This document shows positions 45,460-58,744 of a stretch of 64,000 nt of DNA, piece after piece. The notes beneath the pieces are model-generated. The model worked only from the letters and a program-made list of their open reading frames with translations, was not told the DNA's origin and ran no database searches. Numbering within the stretch: the stretch's first letter is position 1; every line of letters begins with the position of its first letter. Source of the stretch: Hanleya hanleyi (lineage: Eukaryota; Mollusca; Polyplacophora; Lepidopleurida; Hanleyidae); NCBI GenBank assembly GCA_036873755.1, contig JAVTVY010039313.1, positions 107,382 through 171,381 of the forward strand, given 5' to 3'. A program made the translations under genes and the position numbers.

Positions 45460-48212
45460 ATGACCCTAAACCTGATAGTTATGAAGCATACCTAACCCTA
45501 AGACCTAATCCCGCTTTGACACTTGACCTGACATACATTCCTCCCTAACACCGCTTTGACACTCGATTTCACGTACATTCCTTCCTAACACCGCTTTGAC
45601 AGTCGATTTCACATACATTCCTCCCTAAAACCGCTTTGACACAACTTCACATACATTCCTCCCTAACACCGCTTTGACACTCGACTTCACATTCATTTCT
45701 CCCTAACACCGCTTTGACAGTCGACTTCACATACATTCCTCCCTAACACCGCTTTGATATTCGACTTCATACATTCCTCCCTAACACCGCTTTGACAGTC
45801 GACTTCACATACATTCCTCCTAACACCGCTTTGACATTCGACTTCACATACAGTCCTCCCTAACTCTGCTTTGACACCCCACTTCACGTACATTCCTCCC
45901 TAACACTGGTTGACACCCGACTTCACATACATTCCTCCCTAACACCGCTTTGACACTCGACTCCATGTGTACCGCTTTGACTCTACTTCACGCACATTCC
46001 TCCGTAACACTGGTGGACACTTGACTCCATGTACATTCCTCCCTAACACCGCTTTGACACTCAACTCCATGTACATTCCTCCCTAACACCGCTTTGACAT
46101 TTGAGTAAACATACATTCCTCCCTAACACTGGTTGACACTCGACTCCATGTACATTCCTCCCTAACACCGCTTTGACACTCGACTTCACATACATTCGTC
46201 CCTAACACTGGTTGACACTCGATTTCACATACATTCCTCCCTAACACCGCTTTGACACTCGACTCCATGTACATTCCTCCCTAACACCGCTTTGACATTC
46301 AACTAAACATATATTCCTCCCTTACACTGGTTGGTACTCGACTTTACGTGCATTCAACACCGCTTTGACACTGAACTAAACATATATTCCTCCCTAACAA
46401 CAATTTGACATTCGACTTCACATACATTCTGCGGCACTGCCTTGACACTCAGCTAAACATACATTCCTCCCTAATACAGCTTTGACATTCGATTGCACAT
46501 ATATCTTTCCCTATACCGCTTTGACACTGCTTTGAAACTCAACTTCATGCACACTCATGTCGAACACCATGCTTCGACATTACCCCAGTTACGGTTTGGT
46601 GGAGAAACTATCTGACGTCTATAGCTGAAATGACCCTGAACCTGATAGTTATGAAGCATACCTAACCCTAAGTCCTAATCCCACTTTGACACTGGACTTC
46701 ACATACATTCCTCCCGAACACCAGTTTGACAATCAACTTCACTTATATTCCTCCCTAACACTGCTTTGACACTCGATTTGACATACAGGGGTAAAAGCGT
46801 TGGGTGTCCGGTTATTTTCGTTTAGTTTGACCTAAGGAAACGCGAACGGAACAAAATGTAAACGCGTTTCAAACGCTTACCAAACGATTCAAAACGCGTT
46901 TCCCTCGTCGAAACGCGTTTATAAACGCATTTGTGAACGCGTTTTATAAACGCGTTTCTCTTTTCGTTCAACTCGGGCGTTGACACTCTACCTCAAATAC
47001 ATTCCTCCCTAACACCGCTTTGACACTTGACTTCATGTACATTCCTCCCTAACACCGCTTTGACATTCGGCTTCACATACATTCCTCCCTAACACCGCTT
47101 TGACAGTCGACTTCACATACATTCCTCCCTAACACCGCTTTGACATTCGACTTCACATACAGTCCTCCCTAACACCGCTTTGACACTCGACTTTACATAC
47201 ATTCCTCCCTAACACTGGTTGACACTCGACTCCATGTACATTCCTCCCTAACACCGCTTTGACATTCGACTTCACATAGTCCTCCCTAACACCGCTTTGA
47301 CACTCAACTACATGTACATTCCTCCCTAATAGCGCTTTGACATTCGAGGAAACATACATTCCTCCCTAACACTGGTCGACACTTGACTTCACGTACAGCT
47401 TCGACATAAGCCTAGTTACGCTTTGGTGGAGAAATTATCTGACTTCTATAGCTGAAATGACCCTAAACCTGATAGTTATGAAGCATACCTAACCCTAAGT
47501 CCTAATCCCGCTTTGACACTCGACTTCACATACATTCCTCCCCAACACCGCTTTGACATTGGACTAAACATACATTCCTCCCACTTCGACACCCAACTTC
47601 ATGTACACCGCTTTGACATTACACTTCACGTACATTCCTCCCTAAAACTGGTTGACACTCGACTTCACATACATTCCTCCCTAACACCGCTTTGACATTC
47701 GACTTCACATACAGTCCTCCCTAACACCGCTTTGACACTCGACTTTACATACATTCCTCCCTAACACTGGTTGACATTCGAGGAAACATACATTCCTCCC
47801 TAACACTGGTCGACACTTGACTTCACGTACAGCTTCGACATTAGCCTAGTTACGCTTTGGTGGAGAAATTATCTGACTTCTATAGCTGAAATGACCCTAA
47901 ACCTGATAGTTATGAAGCATACCTAACCCTAAGTCCTAATCCCTCTTTGACACTCGACTTCACATACACTCCTCCCTAACACCGCTTTGACATTCGACTA
48001 AACATACATTCCTCCCTGACATGCTTTGACACTCGATTGCACGTACATTTTTTTGACACCGCTTTGACACTGCACTTCAGATATATTCCTTCGTAATAGT
48101 GCTTCGAAACTCATGTTCACGCACACTCATGCCGAACACCCAGCTTCGACATTAGCCTAGTTACGCTTTGGTGGAGAAATTATCTGACTTCTATAGCTGA
48201 AATGCTGTGATT
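45460..48212. repeat. Minisatellite 2 (~40-bp unit) with higher-order organisation
   Basis: Unit: acattcctccctaacaccgc + tttgacactcgacttcacat, over 50 copies with small changes. Blocks of units alternate with a ~130-bp non-unit segment (cgctttggtggagaaattat … gaccctaaacctgatagtta … aagtcctaatcccgctttga) at about 45420, 46580, 47410, 47850 and 48150. That is a higher-order repeat of 300-1,170 bp. It is interrupted at 46788-46980 by an unrelated insert. Confidence 0.9.
46788..46980. mobile_element. Iterated-word element E (AAACGCGTTT palindromes)
   Basis: A 190-bp island inside minisatellite 2, in which aaacgcgttt or close forms occurs about seven times (gtaaacgcgtttcaaacgc, aaaacgcgtttccctcg, aaacgcgtttataaacgc, gaacgcgttttataaacgcg). 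The minisatellite resumes on both sides, so this is an insertion. I found no terminal inverted repeat or clear target duplication. Confidence 0.6.
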
Positions 48213-48554
48213 GGATTATTAAAGGGATGATCATATCACTTAGAAGTTGAGAATATGTTTGTCACTGAATGAACTCTTCATTGGATTATGCAGCAATAAA
48301 TCTGATGTGTAGGTTATTGATTTGATAATTTGTCAGTTTGTACATTGAGAGTTCAGAGGTACATTGTAGGTTCCGCGAAATGTTCCTGAAATCTGTACTT
48401 TTCAGTGTTAAATTGCTGTAGGGCGATTCCGGCGTTACTTACTCGACCACTCGACTCGTATGATTACAAGAAAGAGTAGCAAAATATCGACTCAGTGTTG
48501 GAATATGTAGGATGGGTAAAAGTGTCGCAGCAATGTGTCGTCCAGCAGAATATA

Positions 48555-49441
48555 CAGGGTTCTTACTCTTTCAGAGTTATGAAATTCCATGACTTTCCAT
48601 GACATTTTTGGACAAATTTCATGACTTTTCCATGAACTTTTACTGTATTTTTTTTTACCGAAAACATGATTTTCCCAGACCCGCGAACTTCATTTCGTCG
48701 AATGTCGCGTGTTGTCTGTGAAATTGCCAGAATCTTCCATCAGTGCATCAGTTTTCATTTTACTATTTAGAAATTATTTTTATTTAATCAGACACCATTA
48801 ACAATATTGATAAAACGGATTTATTGCTTTCTTGATTCTCTTTATTATAATATTCCATGTGAATTTCTACTTTTTCTGAGTAATTCCACTTAAGAGTAGC
48901 TTCCCTTTAAAGTTTCACAAATTTTACTATAGAAATATCAAAGCTTTTCCGGCAAACCTTGCAGCCGGCCTCGCCAGGGGTCTTCCCACTGTCGAGCCAC
49001 TGCCGATAATTATCGTTACACAGCCACGATGGTCGAAAGGAGCACTTTCCTGGCATTGTTTCACACGGTCGCATTTTCCATTTCCCGTCGTTCCTGCTTC
49101 AGGATCTGCGCGCCATTTTCCTCACAAATGCATCCTGGGAGTTTAGGGGAATTCCAAGACCCGTTATCTCCCCTGATGGAAGATTCTGGCAATTTCACAG
49201 ACAACACGCGACATTCGACGAAATGGAGTTCGCGGGTCCGGGAAAATCACGTTTTCGGTAAAAAAAAATACAGAGAGATATTGACATTGACCTGCCGGAC
49301 ATTTTCAAGTTTCGTTTTATTTTTCCATGACCTCCAACAAAATTCAATGACTTGATACGAAATTCCATGACTTTTCAAGGCCTGGAAACAACTGTCAATT
49401 CCATGACTTTTCAAGGATTTTTAATGACCGTACGAGGCCTG
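48555..49441. mobile_element. hAT-like non-autonomous element with long inverted arms
   Basis: Ends: cagggttcttactct on the left and the complement caggcctcgtacgg on the right. Long inverted arms share acccgcgaactt, catttcgtcgaatgtcgcgt, gttgtctgtgaaattgccag and aatcttccatca. Repeated ccatgactttcc words near both ends are typical of hAT-like subterminal regions. An ATATA overlap of the flanks fits a partly preserved target duplication. The interior (48760-49170) has no transposase. Confidence 0.65.
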
Positions 49442-49485
49442 ATATACGTTGTCAAAGTGTCGCTGGAAACTGTCGCCAAAGAAAA

Positions 49486-50285
49486 TAATAATAATAATAA
49501 TAATAATAATAACTTTATTTAGTCTGGGTGGTTTGATTAGCACGCAGGCTAGTCTCCCTCAAGGCCCAGAAAGTGTGTTAATAGAGTAGTTAGTAAAAAT
49601 ACAGATAAATATATATAAATATGCGTATAACAATATAGATAAATATGGGAGAATATATTAATATGGCAATCGGGTATATGATAAAACTATAAGTGGTATT
49701 TTCAGATTCATTTAAGATTATAACATTCATTATTATCATATATTAGGAATTAAACAAGCTTTTAAAAATATATGTGAAACCTATATCTCTATCTTGCCCA
49801 GACTTACACACAGTATAAAAATATTCAATGGGGGGATTTACTAACTTAGCTAGCCGAAATTCAAAATAAGTCTAGTATATTTGATTTCAATAATTTATAT
49901 TTAAAACTTGGAACACTTGAAGATCTTCTTATATCATCAGGCAATGAGTTCCAGATTTTCACGCCTGAGAATTTAAGGCTTTTTCTAAAAAGTTCGCATT
50001 TAGGGCGAGGCAAAACAAGGTCCCCTCGGAACTCCTGCTCTGGTTCGATTTTGAACTTTATGAAAAGATTCAGACAGATAGTCCGGGGCCAAACTGTTGC
50101 AAATTTTATACATCATAATAGCCTTGTGGAAAGTAACCCTCTGTGGAAAAGAAATCCAATTTAGTTCCGAAAATAAATTGACAGAAGGTGTTCTAGGCGG
50201 GGCCTTCAATATAATCCTGGCTGCGCGTTTTTGGAGTTTAACAAGTCTATATGTCAGCCCAGTATCTGCATTTCCCCAAAAATGA
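49486..50285 (-). pseudogene. LINE-B: 5'-truncated non-LTR retrotransposon 3' end with (TTA)n tail
   Basis: The minus strand encodes the C-terminal region that follows the reverse transcriptase in many LINEs: RTPSVNLFSELNWISFPQR, HKAIMMYKICNSLAPDYL and, after a frame change, SLKFSGVKIWNSLPDDIRR. A 3' untranslated region with cttgagggagactagcctgc and ccacccagactaaataaagt ends in ttattattatt (the AAT run at 49486-49512 on the plus strand). It was inserted into the 63-bp repeat. Confidence 0.75.
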
Positions 50286-50433
50286 GGTTCAAACTGTCAC
50301 AGCAATCCGTCGTGCAGGAAAACTATTTCAAACTGTCGCAGCAATCTGTCATCCAGTAAAATATGCCTTGTCAAAGCGTCGCTGCAAACTGTTGCTCAGG
50401 AAAAATAGTTCCAAACTGCTGCATCAATTGGGG

Positions 50434-50446
50434 GGGGGGGGGCCCC
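50434..50446. repeat. Poly-G tract
   Basis: A G homopolymer of about 12, followed by CCCC. Confidence 0.8.
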
Positions 50447-50667
50447 ATCATACATTCATGATGAACAGTTTCAAAGTATTTTTTTTTATATTATACTCAC
50501 TGGTATGGATGAAACCGCCTTTGAGAGAGGGGAAGTTGAGGAGTCACTGGGTATAGCCTGCAGTACCGTAGCTAGTTCCGCATTACTGGTGTGGACTACT
50601 GATCCACTGGTAATTACAAAATTAGCTACACTAGCAAATACTTGAAACCAATAGGAAGGCTGAAGCG

Positions 50668-50770
50668 TATCAATTCAATTCAAGTTTATTGCTCAACTTT
50701 TGAAAAAACAAAGTATGGCAAAACATAAATCACAGACAATGAAGTTTCGAAGTTAACAGGCTGGACCAGT
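50668..50770 (-). mobile_element. Possible LINE/SINE 3' end
   Basis: The minus strand ends caataaacttgaattgaatt, a form common at non-LTR element tails. No coding portion was identified. Confidence 0.3.
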
Positions 50771-53700
50771 GATCCACACTAAGCCAAGCTCTGAGGAACG
50801 GCGAGCCTGTAGCGAGAAATCCGGGGCAAAGCTATAGCTGGGTCAATGTAGTGCTCAACTTTGTCGGCTATTGTGAGGGCTAGTGTTTTTGTTTTTTGTT
50901 TTGCTGAATATGGATTAATTTTTTTTGCCTATTCGTCATGTAAGGAAAACACAATAAGTGAGTACATGTAGGGAACCTTGTTAAACCTGGAAAAGCTACG
51001 CGACAAGGTCCCCGTTTGAAGATCCTCGTACACTCGGTTTATTTCAATTTGATATAAAAGTAATTTCTTGAGAGACACAAAAACTGACCTGGTTAGTGCT
51101 GGGATCAAGACCCTTCCCTGGGAGGAGTTTCGCGGGTTACGTGACCTCTCCCTGTATGTGCGGGAGCAGTTAACTCCACTTTTTAGGTACCTCTAATCCG
51201 CGAGAGAGAGCGATTCTCGTACAGCAGACGAAAGTCGCAAATTATGTATGCTGAATTGTTGTAAATATCATCGCTCATGCACTTAAAAAATTTGTTTGTG
51301 TAGTTTTAGAAGAAATAATATATACTAACTGGACAATTTATCAATTTCACCTGTTCACATTAAAAGGCTGAACAGCGACTGTCGTTACTTGGACGAAAAA
51401 CGAGATTATTTTACCTCCGGAAAACCTTCGGCAGTCATCGGAAGTATAACTCTTCGGCCGTCAATAGCTGATAGCGTGTCCGCTAATAATCCTGAAGAAA
51501 TACTCATTTCAGAAATATATAGATTGGTATATTTGTATGCTATTTCATGATTCAACCGGAAGATGACACTGATTTACTGGAAATGTGAGTTTGTCGACAT
51601 TTCACTGTGAACATTCGTTCGGAGATAGGGAGGGGCGGTCGAAGAAAAGCAATGACTGTAACCATTATCAGCGCTTACGGTTAAGGATCGTACAACGCAG
51701 GGAAACGTTGCGTAAATAAATGAGATAATAGGAAACCGAAGGTCTTGTACAGAAGCTCTTTCGCATTTAATTGGCTCCGTGAAACTGCAACATAAGAAAT
51801 AAACCAGAATTACTGACAAGTTTTAGCGCTAACAAACAGTAATTGACATGCAGTTCACATATAAGGTTTCGTTACAAACATTCAGACAGTAGTTTGTCGT
51901 TCTGAACGAGAAAATGATAACATTGAAAACTGGACCCTTCATGACACATTTTTCGGACAAGAATAAACGTGTTTACTCAACCATTTCTGACAACTAAAGT
52001 TATGACTCGCACAATAAACTCAGCGACAGTTGTCTTAATAAACAAAAGAAGGACTCACAACTAACCAACTTTGGATCCTGTAATCTCATTCGCAATGGTC
52101 AACGTCTCAATTGGCAAACCTCGTGTCTGAGCGCACCACTAACACTACATTCCTATACAAATTACGGAATCGTAGCGGGTCCGCTCTAACATGTCTAAGC
52201 GGCAAGTCCGTAGTCCGCAGAACAATACATTAATGTCGGTAGACATTACAATGACTGCGCGCCGTGTCGCATGACATAAATACAGCTGTCGAAATGGGAT
52301 TGTCGTCTGGCTTTCGTGGAATGAATATGATGGTCATCAATCATGTTGCCTATACTGGTTGGCGATAAAATGGACTTCCCGTGTGATGGAAACCAGAAGT
52401 AAGTATGACCCGGAAAACAATTTAAAAAAAAAATACTTCCAATCATACCAAGAAGTAGAATTTTTTACAGACAAATTAAACTTCACCCCCGCACATTAAA
52501 AGAAATATCATACAAGAAACATAAACATGATATACGGTGATATAAATACATAAAGAAAATACCCCTACCAAGATGAATAACTGTATCAATGGGTCACACT
52601 GCATTTCAGAGCAGAGCTGCAGCGAGGTTTAACCTGTAACTGAAGTGTATTTTTATGTTTGTATACGCTCATTAGGACCACTATTGGCGGTGCATGTCAT
52701 CCAATGTCCTCTCATTTTTTTTATATATGGATTCATGTATTCATTCGTTGTGAAATCAAATGCAATCATTAACTAAGTCAATCATGGCTCGTTACTGAAA
52801 TTTTATTCTCTATAAGCAGGTTTTCTATGTCTTATTGCACAGTTAATTACTGCTGCCAAGTTTGAAATAAAATGTAATATGTTCCGAAATATCGCACATT
52901 TTTCGTTATAATATTTGTAAATTTCCGTGACGGAATCACAGTGGAAGTTCACCGTAACGCGTTTTGACTCAGTGTTAACTTGCTTGTCTAATTCTTTTGC
53001 TACTCTGTTTCGATCTGATTATCCGAATAGGACATTTATTACTAACATACAGTACCCAAAGATGATAGCATTTTTTTCCTCGTGAGAACGAAGTGAATGG
53101 GTTATCAGAGGGGTCACATATAGTCTGTGACGGAATCACAAAAAATCGTGACAGGATCACGAGTGCGCATTTTGAATTGTCTCCATAAAAGGGCTTTATT
53201 AATTACACATTTTCTGCAAAAAATATTCCTAACATGATCTAATTATAATATATACACTTCAAGCTCTTATTTTGACCATTGTGTAGTTGCTGTCAAATGC
53301 ATATCTTTTCTACAGATGTTGAAAAATAGTATACTTTTCAGTTAAATGCAAGTTTTCTTCCTTGATAATTTTAAATTTCCCGAATTTTCCCGGTTTATAA
53401 ATTGTGGGAAATAAAATTCCCGCTTAAAACACATCTTGTCTGTTATTGGTATGTTCCTGGAGATTATAGGAAGCGAAACAAAAAAACAGCATGGTCTATG
53501 AAATAAATGTGGCGTGAAGGTTGTGTGAAAAATGTTTTTGGTGACGGCGGCTACTACGTCAAATTTCTGCAACCTGTGATTCATAAGTGTTTAATTATTT
53601 GTCAAATCAATTGCAATCATTTACCGTTAATGTGTGATTGATGTCTTATATGGGAGCTCAGTACAATAAAGAATCTTATCTTATCATGCGCACAATTAAT

Positions 53701-54440
53701 TTTCGGCGAAACCAATCTCGCATTCGTCTATTTCTGTATTGGGGAAATTAGCCCAGTTGCTGAGTTCTGGGGATATATTAGTATTATTCAACTAAACATA
53801 GAAATAGTTTTGTATAATTTGAATGAATTATGTTTGTTTGGTTAAAATTATTTTTATTTCACAATAAAATGCGATCGGCACTATTTCGTAGCCGGCTCAC
53901 TACTTGATCGCCATACACTACCCACAGATGGCCGAGTTGTGTGTTCCATGTGAGAGGCTAGATTCCGCTGAATACGGAAATAGCCGAACGTGAGATTGAC
54001 CATCCACCAGTCAGATTTTTGGACTGGATTCCGGGTCGCGCGGACATCGCCGGATATGACATCATATATAGTAAAATAGATGTTTTTTCAAGTCTGCATA
54101 ATACCTCTGTTGAGGTGGCGTTAAAAATAATTATCTGGAGATTATTTTTCCTGCTTATCTGCAAAGAGAATATGAAAAGTAGTTGCTCATGTGCAAAACT
54201 GAAGGAGTTGTTCGGCCGGATTAAAACTGAACCGTGCGTGCGTGGGTTTTCCCCTAGATGTCATAGCGACGTAGTAATATTCAACTTCCGCCATTGGAGG
54301 CCGGGATGATAAATAAGCCTGTGAAAGGGAGCATGCGCTGTTGAGAGGATGGGATTCCCTATGAGCATGAGGCCAACCCTGAGAAAGAGCAGATCGGCTG
54401 TTCAGTTATTAGCATGACCCATTTATCCCGTTGGAGATAG
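50771..54440. other. No recognisable gene
   Basis: 3.7 kb of AT-rich sequence. I note only a possible element tail, caataaagaatcttatctta, near 53665, and small gtgacggaatcac repeats near 52930 and 53127. Confidence 0.45.
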
Positions 54441-54444
54441 TGAA

Positions 54445-54760
54445 ACACAGCAATGCCGCAAAGCCGCTGTGCAGAAACTGATAGTTTCCCAGCTAACCCG
54501 ATGTGAAGCCCTGGCTTGGTTGACATTGAGAATTTAAATATCCACACACATCATATCCAATCAAGAGTTTTTAACCTGTTGTCATATCTAGGCCTACCTA
54601 GCAACGCCGCAAAGCCGCTGTGTAGTAATTGACAGTATGCAAACTAACAGAAGAACGCAACGCCGCTGTTTAGAATTAAAAGTTCGGAAAGATGTACGTC
54701 CAAAGGTTACAAGACCGCAACGCCGCTGTTTAAAATTGAAAGTTCGTAAAGACATAGGAC
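54445..54760. repeat. Minisatellite 1-related units, opposite strand
   Basis: gccgcaaagccgctgtg at about 54456 and 54605 is the complement of the minisatellite 1 core. Variant units gaccgcaacgccgctgttta + gaattaaaagttcggaaaga repeat at about 54656 and 54717 with a ~60-bp period. Confidence 0.6.
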
Positions 54761-56410
54761 TAGGCTTACATACAAATCCTGTCTGTAATATAACCCCGAC
54801 CACCCACCCCATATTTCTGAAAAGTGTTATTTATCTAAATGGTGTTCGCTATCGCGAAGTCCAAAAGTAGGCTCGTTTCCCGTGATATCTTACATGAAGT
54901 ATGTACCGAATACCAGTCTATCTATATAGGCATTTCCCCACGAGCATTGTCGGATGCCATATATTCCTTAGTATCGAAAATGTTTATACGGTATACGCAC
55001 GGTATTGTGTATTTAGGCCGGGAGCCGATGCAGCAAAATCGTCGTCCCATTTACACATGAGGCTGAGCGAATTCTGACAATACACCATGGAAGTGTAGGT
55101 TATTTGGGATAGTCCAGGTGTGGCAACAGAAATTTCGTATAAACATTCACGCCGTTTTTGGTAGCAGTATCATCTGAAAGATTCGTACCCCCAGTGACTA
55201 GTGACAACGTGCGAGATATGGGGGTTAGAATGCACGTCGGCCTTCAATATCGACAGGAAATCTCCTGCATTGGTAATCGAAATATACAACTTTCGAGACT
55301 TCCCGATGCATGGTGTCATAATAACGTCATAATAACATCATAATATACACAAATATCACCGTTCTTTTATTCAGTTGAATTTTAAACTGAACAGTGTTTT
55401 ACTACTTTTTTATTTGAACTTCTACATATTGTTTCATTTCCGTAAAATGTGGAGCAGCCATGACCGTGCTGACTCGCATTGGCCCTATGCCATATATTTC
55501 CATCTTCATTCAGAGCAGTTGATGTTACCGATGTACAATGTTTGCCATGTGACATTCAAGCGATGGTGCATAAGGGCATCAAAATAGTTCGTGTATAATA
55601 ATATAGCAATATTCTTAATGATGGGGTTACGTCCGCTGGCATCGGCCGGAAACCATAAGCACATACCGACACGGGTCTGTGTCTATGATTATGCAGCTGT
55701 GCATGGGAGATACACATATCGATTTAATACGGTTAAAATCAGGTTTGGGAAGAGGATCGGAAGGTGATTCGAATGGACGTGTTTTTATAGTTGTGCCAGT
55801 GAAAATATAATCTAAGAAGACATGCCTCACGACTACAATGCTGCATGGATAGTAATACTTTGGTTTTTATTTCTGTGAAATGTGAATTATTTATCGAATT
55901 TAAAAAGTAGTTCTATTAGAAAAAATGCTATGTGTATTTGAATATGCATGAATAATAGCCACAGCACCATGTTTTTATCTGACAATTTGTCTGCTCTCTT
56001 CGACCTGCTCTTGTGATATTTGTTTCCACATGGTAATCCTTTAGCTAACTTTTTTCCACCAATTTCCGTCAAGTTATTCATCTATGATCACGACACTTCG
56101 TCTTGCAACACTCAACCTACCGATCTAATTTCACAGTTCTTTATACTATTGGTCAAGAATTCTCCAAATGACGTCTGTACATTGTTGAAATAAATTGGAT
56201 AATCTTTCCAATTTCATTGAGAGATAACCTTTGATGGTTTTCAATATACTTGGTCAGATTGCAATTTTCCCAGGTCTCCTCCAAACACGATGCGCAAACT
56301 GTGATATCTTAAACATGAAATGGGTTTGTAAATGAAACACTGGAGCAATAAAGCTTCAAAAATTAGACGCAAACTCAAATGTCAGAATGACTGGACACAA
56401 GATTTGAAAG
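54761..56410. other. No recognisable feature
   Basis: No gene or clear repeat identified. Confidence 0.4.
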
Positions 56411-56413
56411 CTC

Positions 56414-56790
56414 AATCAGAAAATGAATATCAACTGAGTTAGCTGCTGTGATGATCTTACAGTATACCTTACTATATACCCGCCGAATCTCCGCAATGCC
56501 ACACCTGGGCTGACCCACACATCTTTAATCTCGGAGAAAGTAACTTAAAATTTGGTCGGCTGCAAACGAGACGAAATTCTAAGCCCCTTAATAACTCGCA
56601 TTAGCTCCCGGCCTAATTCTAATTACATTTTTTCAAATTCAAATGAAATATTGTGAATATTTGTGACTACATGTATATTGCAATATTTTATGTTCCCAAA
56701 ACCTTGACCTTGATCAATCAAAAATAATGAATATCAACTGAATTAGCTGCTCTGATGAACTTACTGTATACCTTACTTTCTACTACACCC
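56414..56790. repeat. Direct repeat of ~60 bp, ~310 bp apart
   Basis: atgaatatcaactgagttag, ctgctgtgatgatcttacag and tataccttact recur in diverged form near 56726-56785. The first copy continues into acccgccgaatctccgcaat, similar to 57586-57605. Confidence 0.55.
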
Positions 56791-57422
56791 CATGTGTTTT
56801 ATCAAATAACATTATTACATATAACGAAGGAAGCCCAGGTGGGATCTAATTCCATTAGAATCGCAACCAATCGGTGTAGATTATATGAACTCGCCCTGAA
56901 GGGTAATAGGATTGAAATGAATATCAGAATTTAGCGTCCGTCTGTATCTTCTTGTATATCCTGTTGCCGGACATCGTGGAACCAATTAAACACGAAGAAA
57001 CAGTTTTTGATGTCATTAAACCTTTTTGTACGTATGATAGGTACACAATACAATCATTGGATGACGGAAATATTTCACATGTATTCTAAAACCAATGGTC
57101 ACGCTTGCATCATTTTGATCGTTAACGGCGTTTTAGCACGCCCCTATAGCTGCCATACTGCATTCTCATGGCATCACATTGTATATCCCCTATTGTCGTC
57201 TTGTTTACCGATGGTTTGGAGGTTACAAGCTCTGACGTCGGGAGAATGCCATACTGTGGACTCCCCAACCCATGTCGATTTCAGGCACGCGACTTGCAGG
57301 CTGGCCAAAGCATTTGTTTGTCAGGTATAGGGGTGGTAATCCAGTTTTAAATACACGAGAATATCTTTCTTTACAGGAAACATCTCCACATTGTGCCGTA
57401 TTCAGTATGGCAAAATAGAAAG

Positions 57423-57572
57423 AATTCCTTGTTTACTGCGGTAAAACACCTAGAGCAGATCGCTCTGCAATAGGAGTCCCTACCAACGTGGGTTGCCTTC
57501 GTGACCAAACTTAGACTCATCCTATTGCAGCGCGATCTATTCTAGGTGTTTTACCGCAGTAAACAAGGAATT
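57423..57572. mobile_element. 150-bp palindromic MITE
   Basis: A perfect 32-bp inverted repeat: ccttgtttactgcggtaaaa within 57423-57454 and its complement in 57541-57572. A second inner pair (tgcaatagga / tcctattgca) extends the pairing to about 50 bp per arm. No coding potential. Confidence 0.85.
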
Positions 57573-58740
57573 ATTTCTTAAATATACCCGACGAATCTTC
57601 GGCATGCCAACCTGGGCTAGTAGACGAGCGGCCGAGACCCTGTTCAGGGGAATAAAATGCACCCCCGTACACAGAGGCAAACTATATATCATTGGAAAGC
57701 TTGGACTCTCCTCTTTCAGGTGAGGTAGGATGTGGTGGTGAGAATTATTGCCGTATGCTGAAAAATTCAGGAAATACAAGAACCATTGGATTGCATCTTT
57801 CTACTTTTAAAATGGGGGTATACGTATTAAAATGACCATATCTTCACTCGTACCAGGCATATAGCAAAATGGTTGGTGTAAATTGATTGCGCAGAGGTTC
57901 TTCAATCGTCTATTATCAAAAGGTGTTATGACGTCATTGACCTGTGACGTCACAGAGGGGCCATCTCCAAAATACAAATAATTTGCGTCAAACGCTCTGA
58001 ACACTATGTCAAAAGTTTTTTGTGGGTGAAATACATCGTTGTTAAATAGCCAAAATGGTTCTATGTCTAATTTAGTCATCGGTCAAATACTTCGGCACAA
58101 GTTCCACCGTGAACTTAGACCTCAATACGAGGTATCAAGATTTGGTGAGATTACCTTTTAAATCATCAATATAACGAACGTCATTCACCATAGGATATTA
58201 GGTAAAAACACTAACTACTGCATTAGAGGACAGGTTTCTCGGATGTCAGTCCCCAAAAATAATCTAGTTCCGTGATTTAGACATTCATTTGACGTCGTGG
58301 CTGTATATTGTTTTGTCAAACGTACAAATTAGTTTAAAATTGTAATGGGGGATCGTTCAAAATATCCACAAAACATACGGGAAGACGCAGAGTGGCACAA
58401 AGTGCGAGCATAAGTTTTTACATCAATTATTTATCTAATTTTCTGACAGCATTAAATTGATCACTGCAATACAAAAACATGTCTGCAAACGTTTTATTAT
58501 AATATCACTACAAGTACTCATGTACCTCACAGCAGTTGTTTCAGATATTTTTGGGAGCATAAATTCTGTATGTCCTCGGAATATCTTTCATCTGGGGCCA
58601 AGACTATAAATCATCAATACATAGGACAGCCCCGAGATAAAACTCTTCAATGGAATAATAATACTTATTTATTTCAGACACAGATGGTCTATAGAATGAA
58701 CAAATACATAATAAGATTGCAGCCAAAATACAAATTGCCC
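57573..58740. other. No gene; fragment shared with the 15-kb inverted repeat end
   Basis: ctagtagacgagcggccgag at about 57612 matches the outer end of the large inverted repeat at 14987. The rest is unrecognised. Confidence 0.4.
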
Positions 58741-58744
58741 GTTA

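Larger units (their letters stand above)
48518..50430. repeat. ~63-bp repeat array split by two insertions
   Basis: Units based on aaactgtcgcagcaatctgt, catccagtaaaatatgcctt and gtcaaagcgtcgctgcaaac appear at 48518-48554, 49442-49485 and 50286-50425. The gaps are the hAT-like element and LINE-B. Confidence 0.65.

Noticed and set aside
44021..48212. Regularly spaced ~40-bp repeats that could be mistaken for a CRISPR array
   Set aside because: There are no constant repeats with unique spacers: whole units are repeated and drift together, and the DNA is eukaryotic with introns. These are minisatellites.
57007..57330. Possible exon ending LQAGQSICLSG before a GT donor at about 57327
   Set aside because: No family match, unclear acceptor and no neighbouring exons; kept only as a note.
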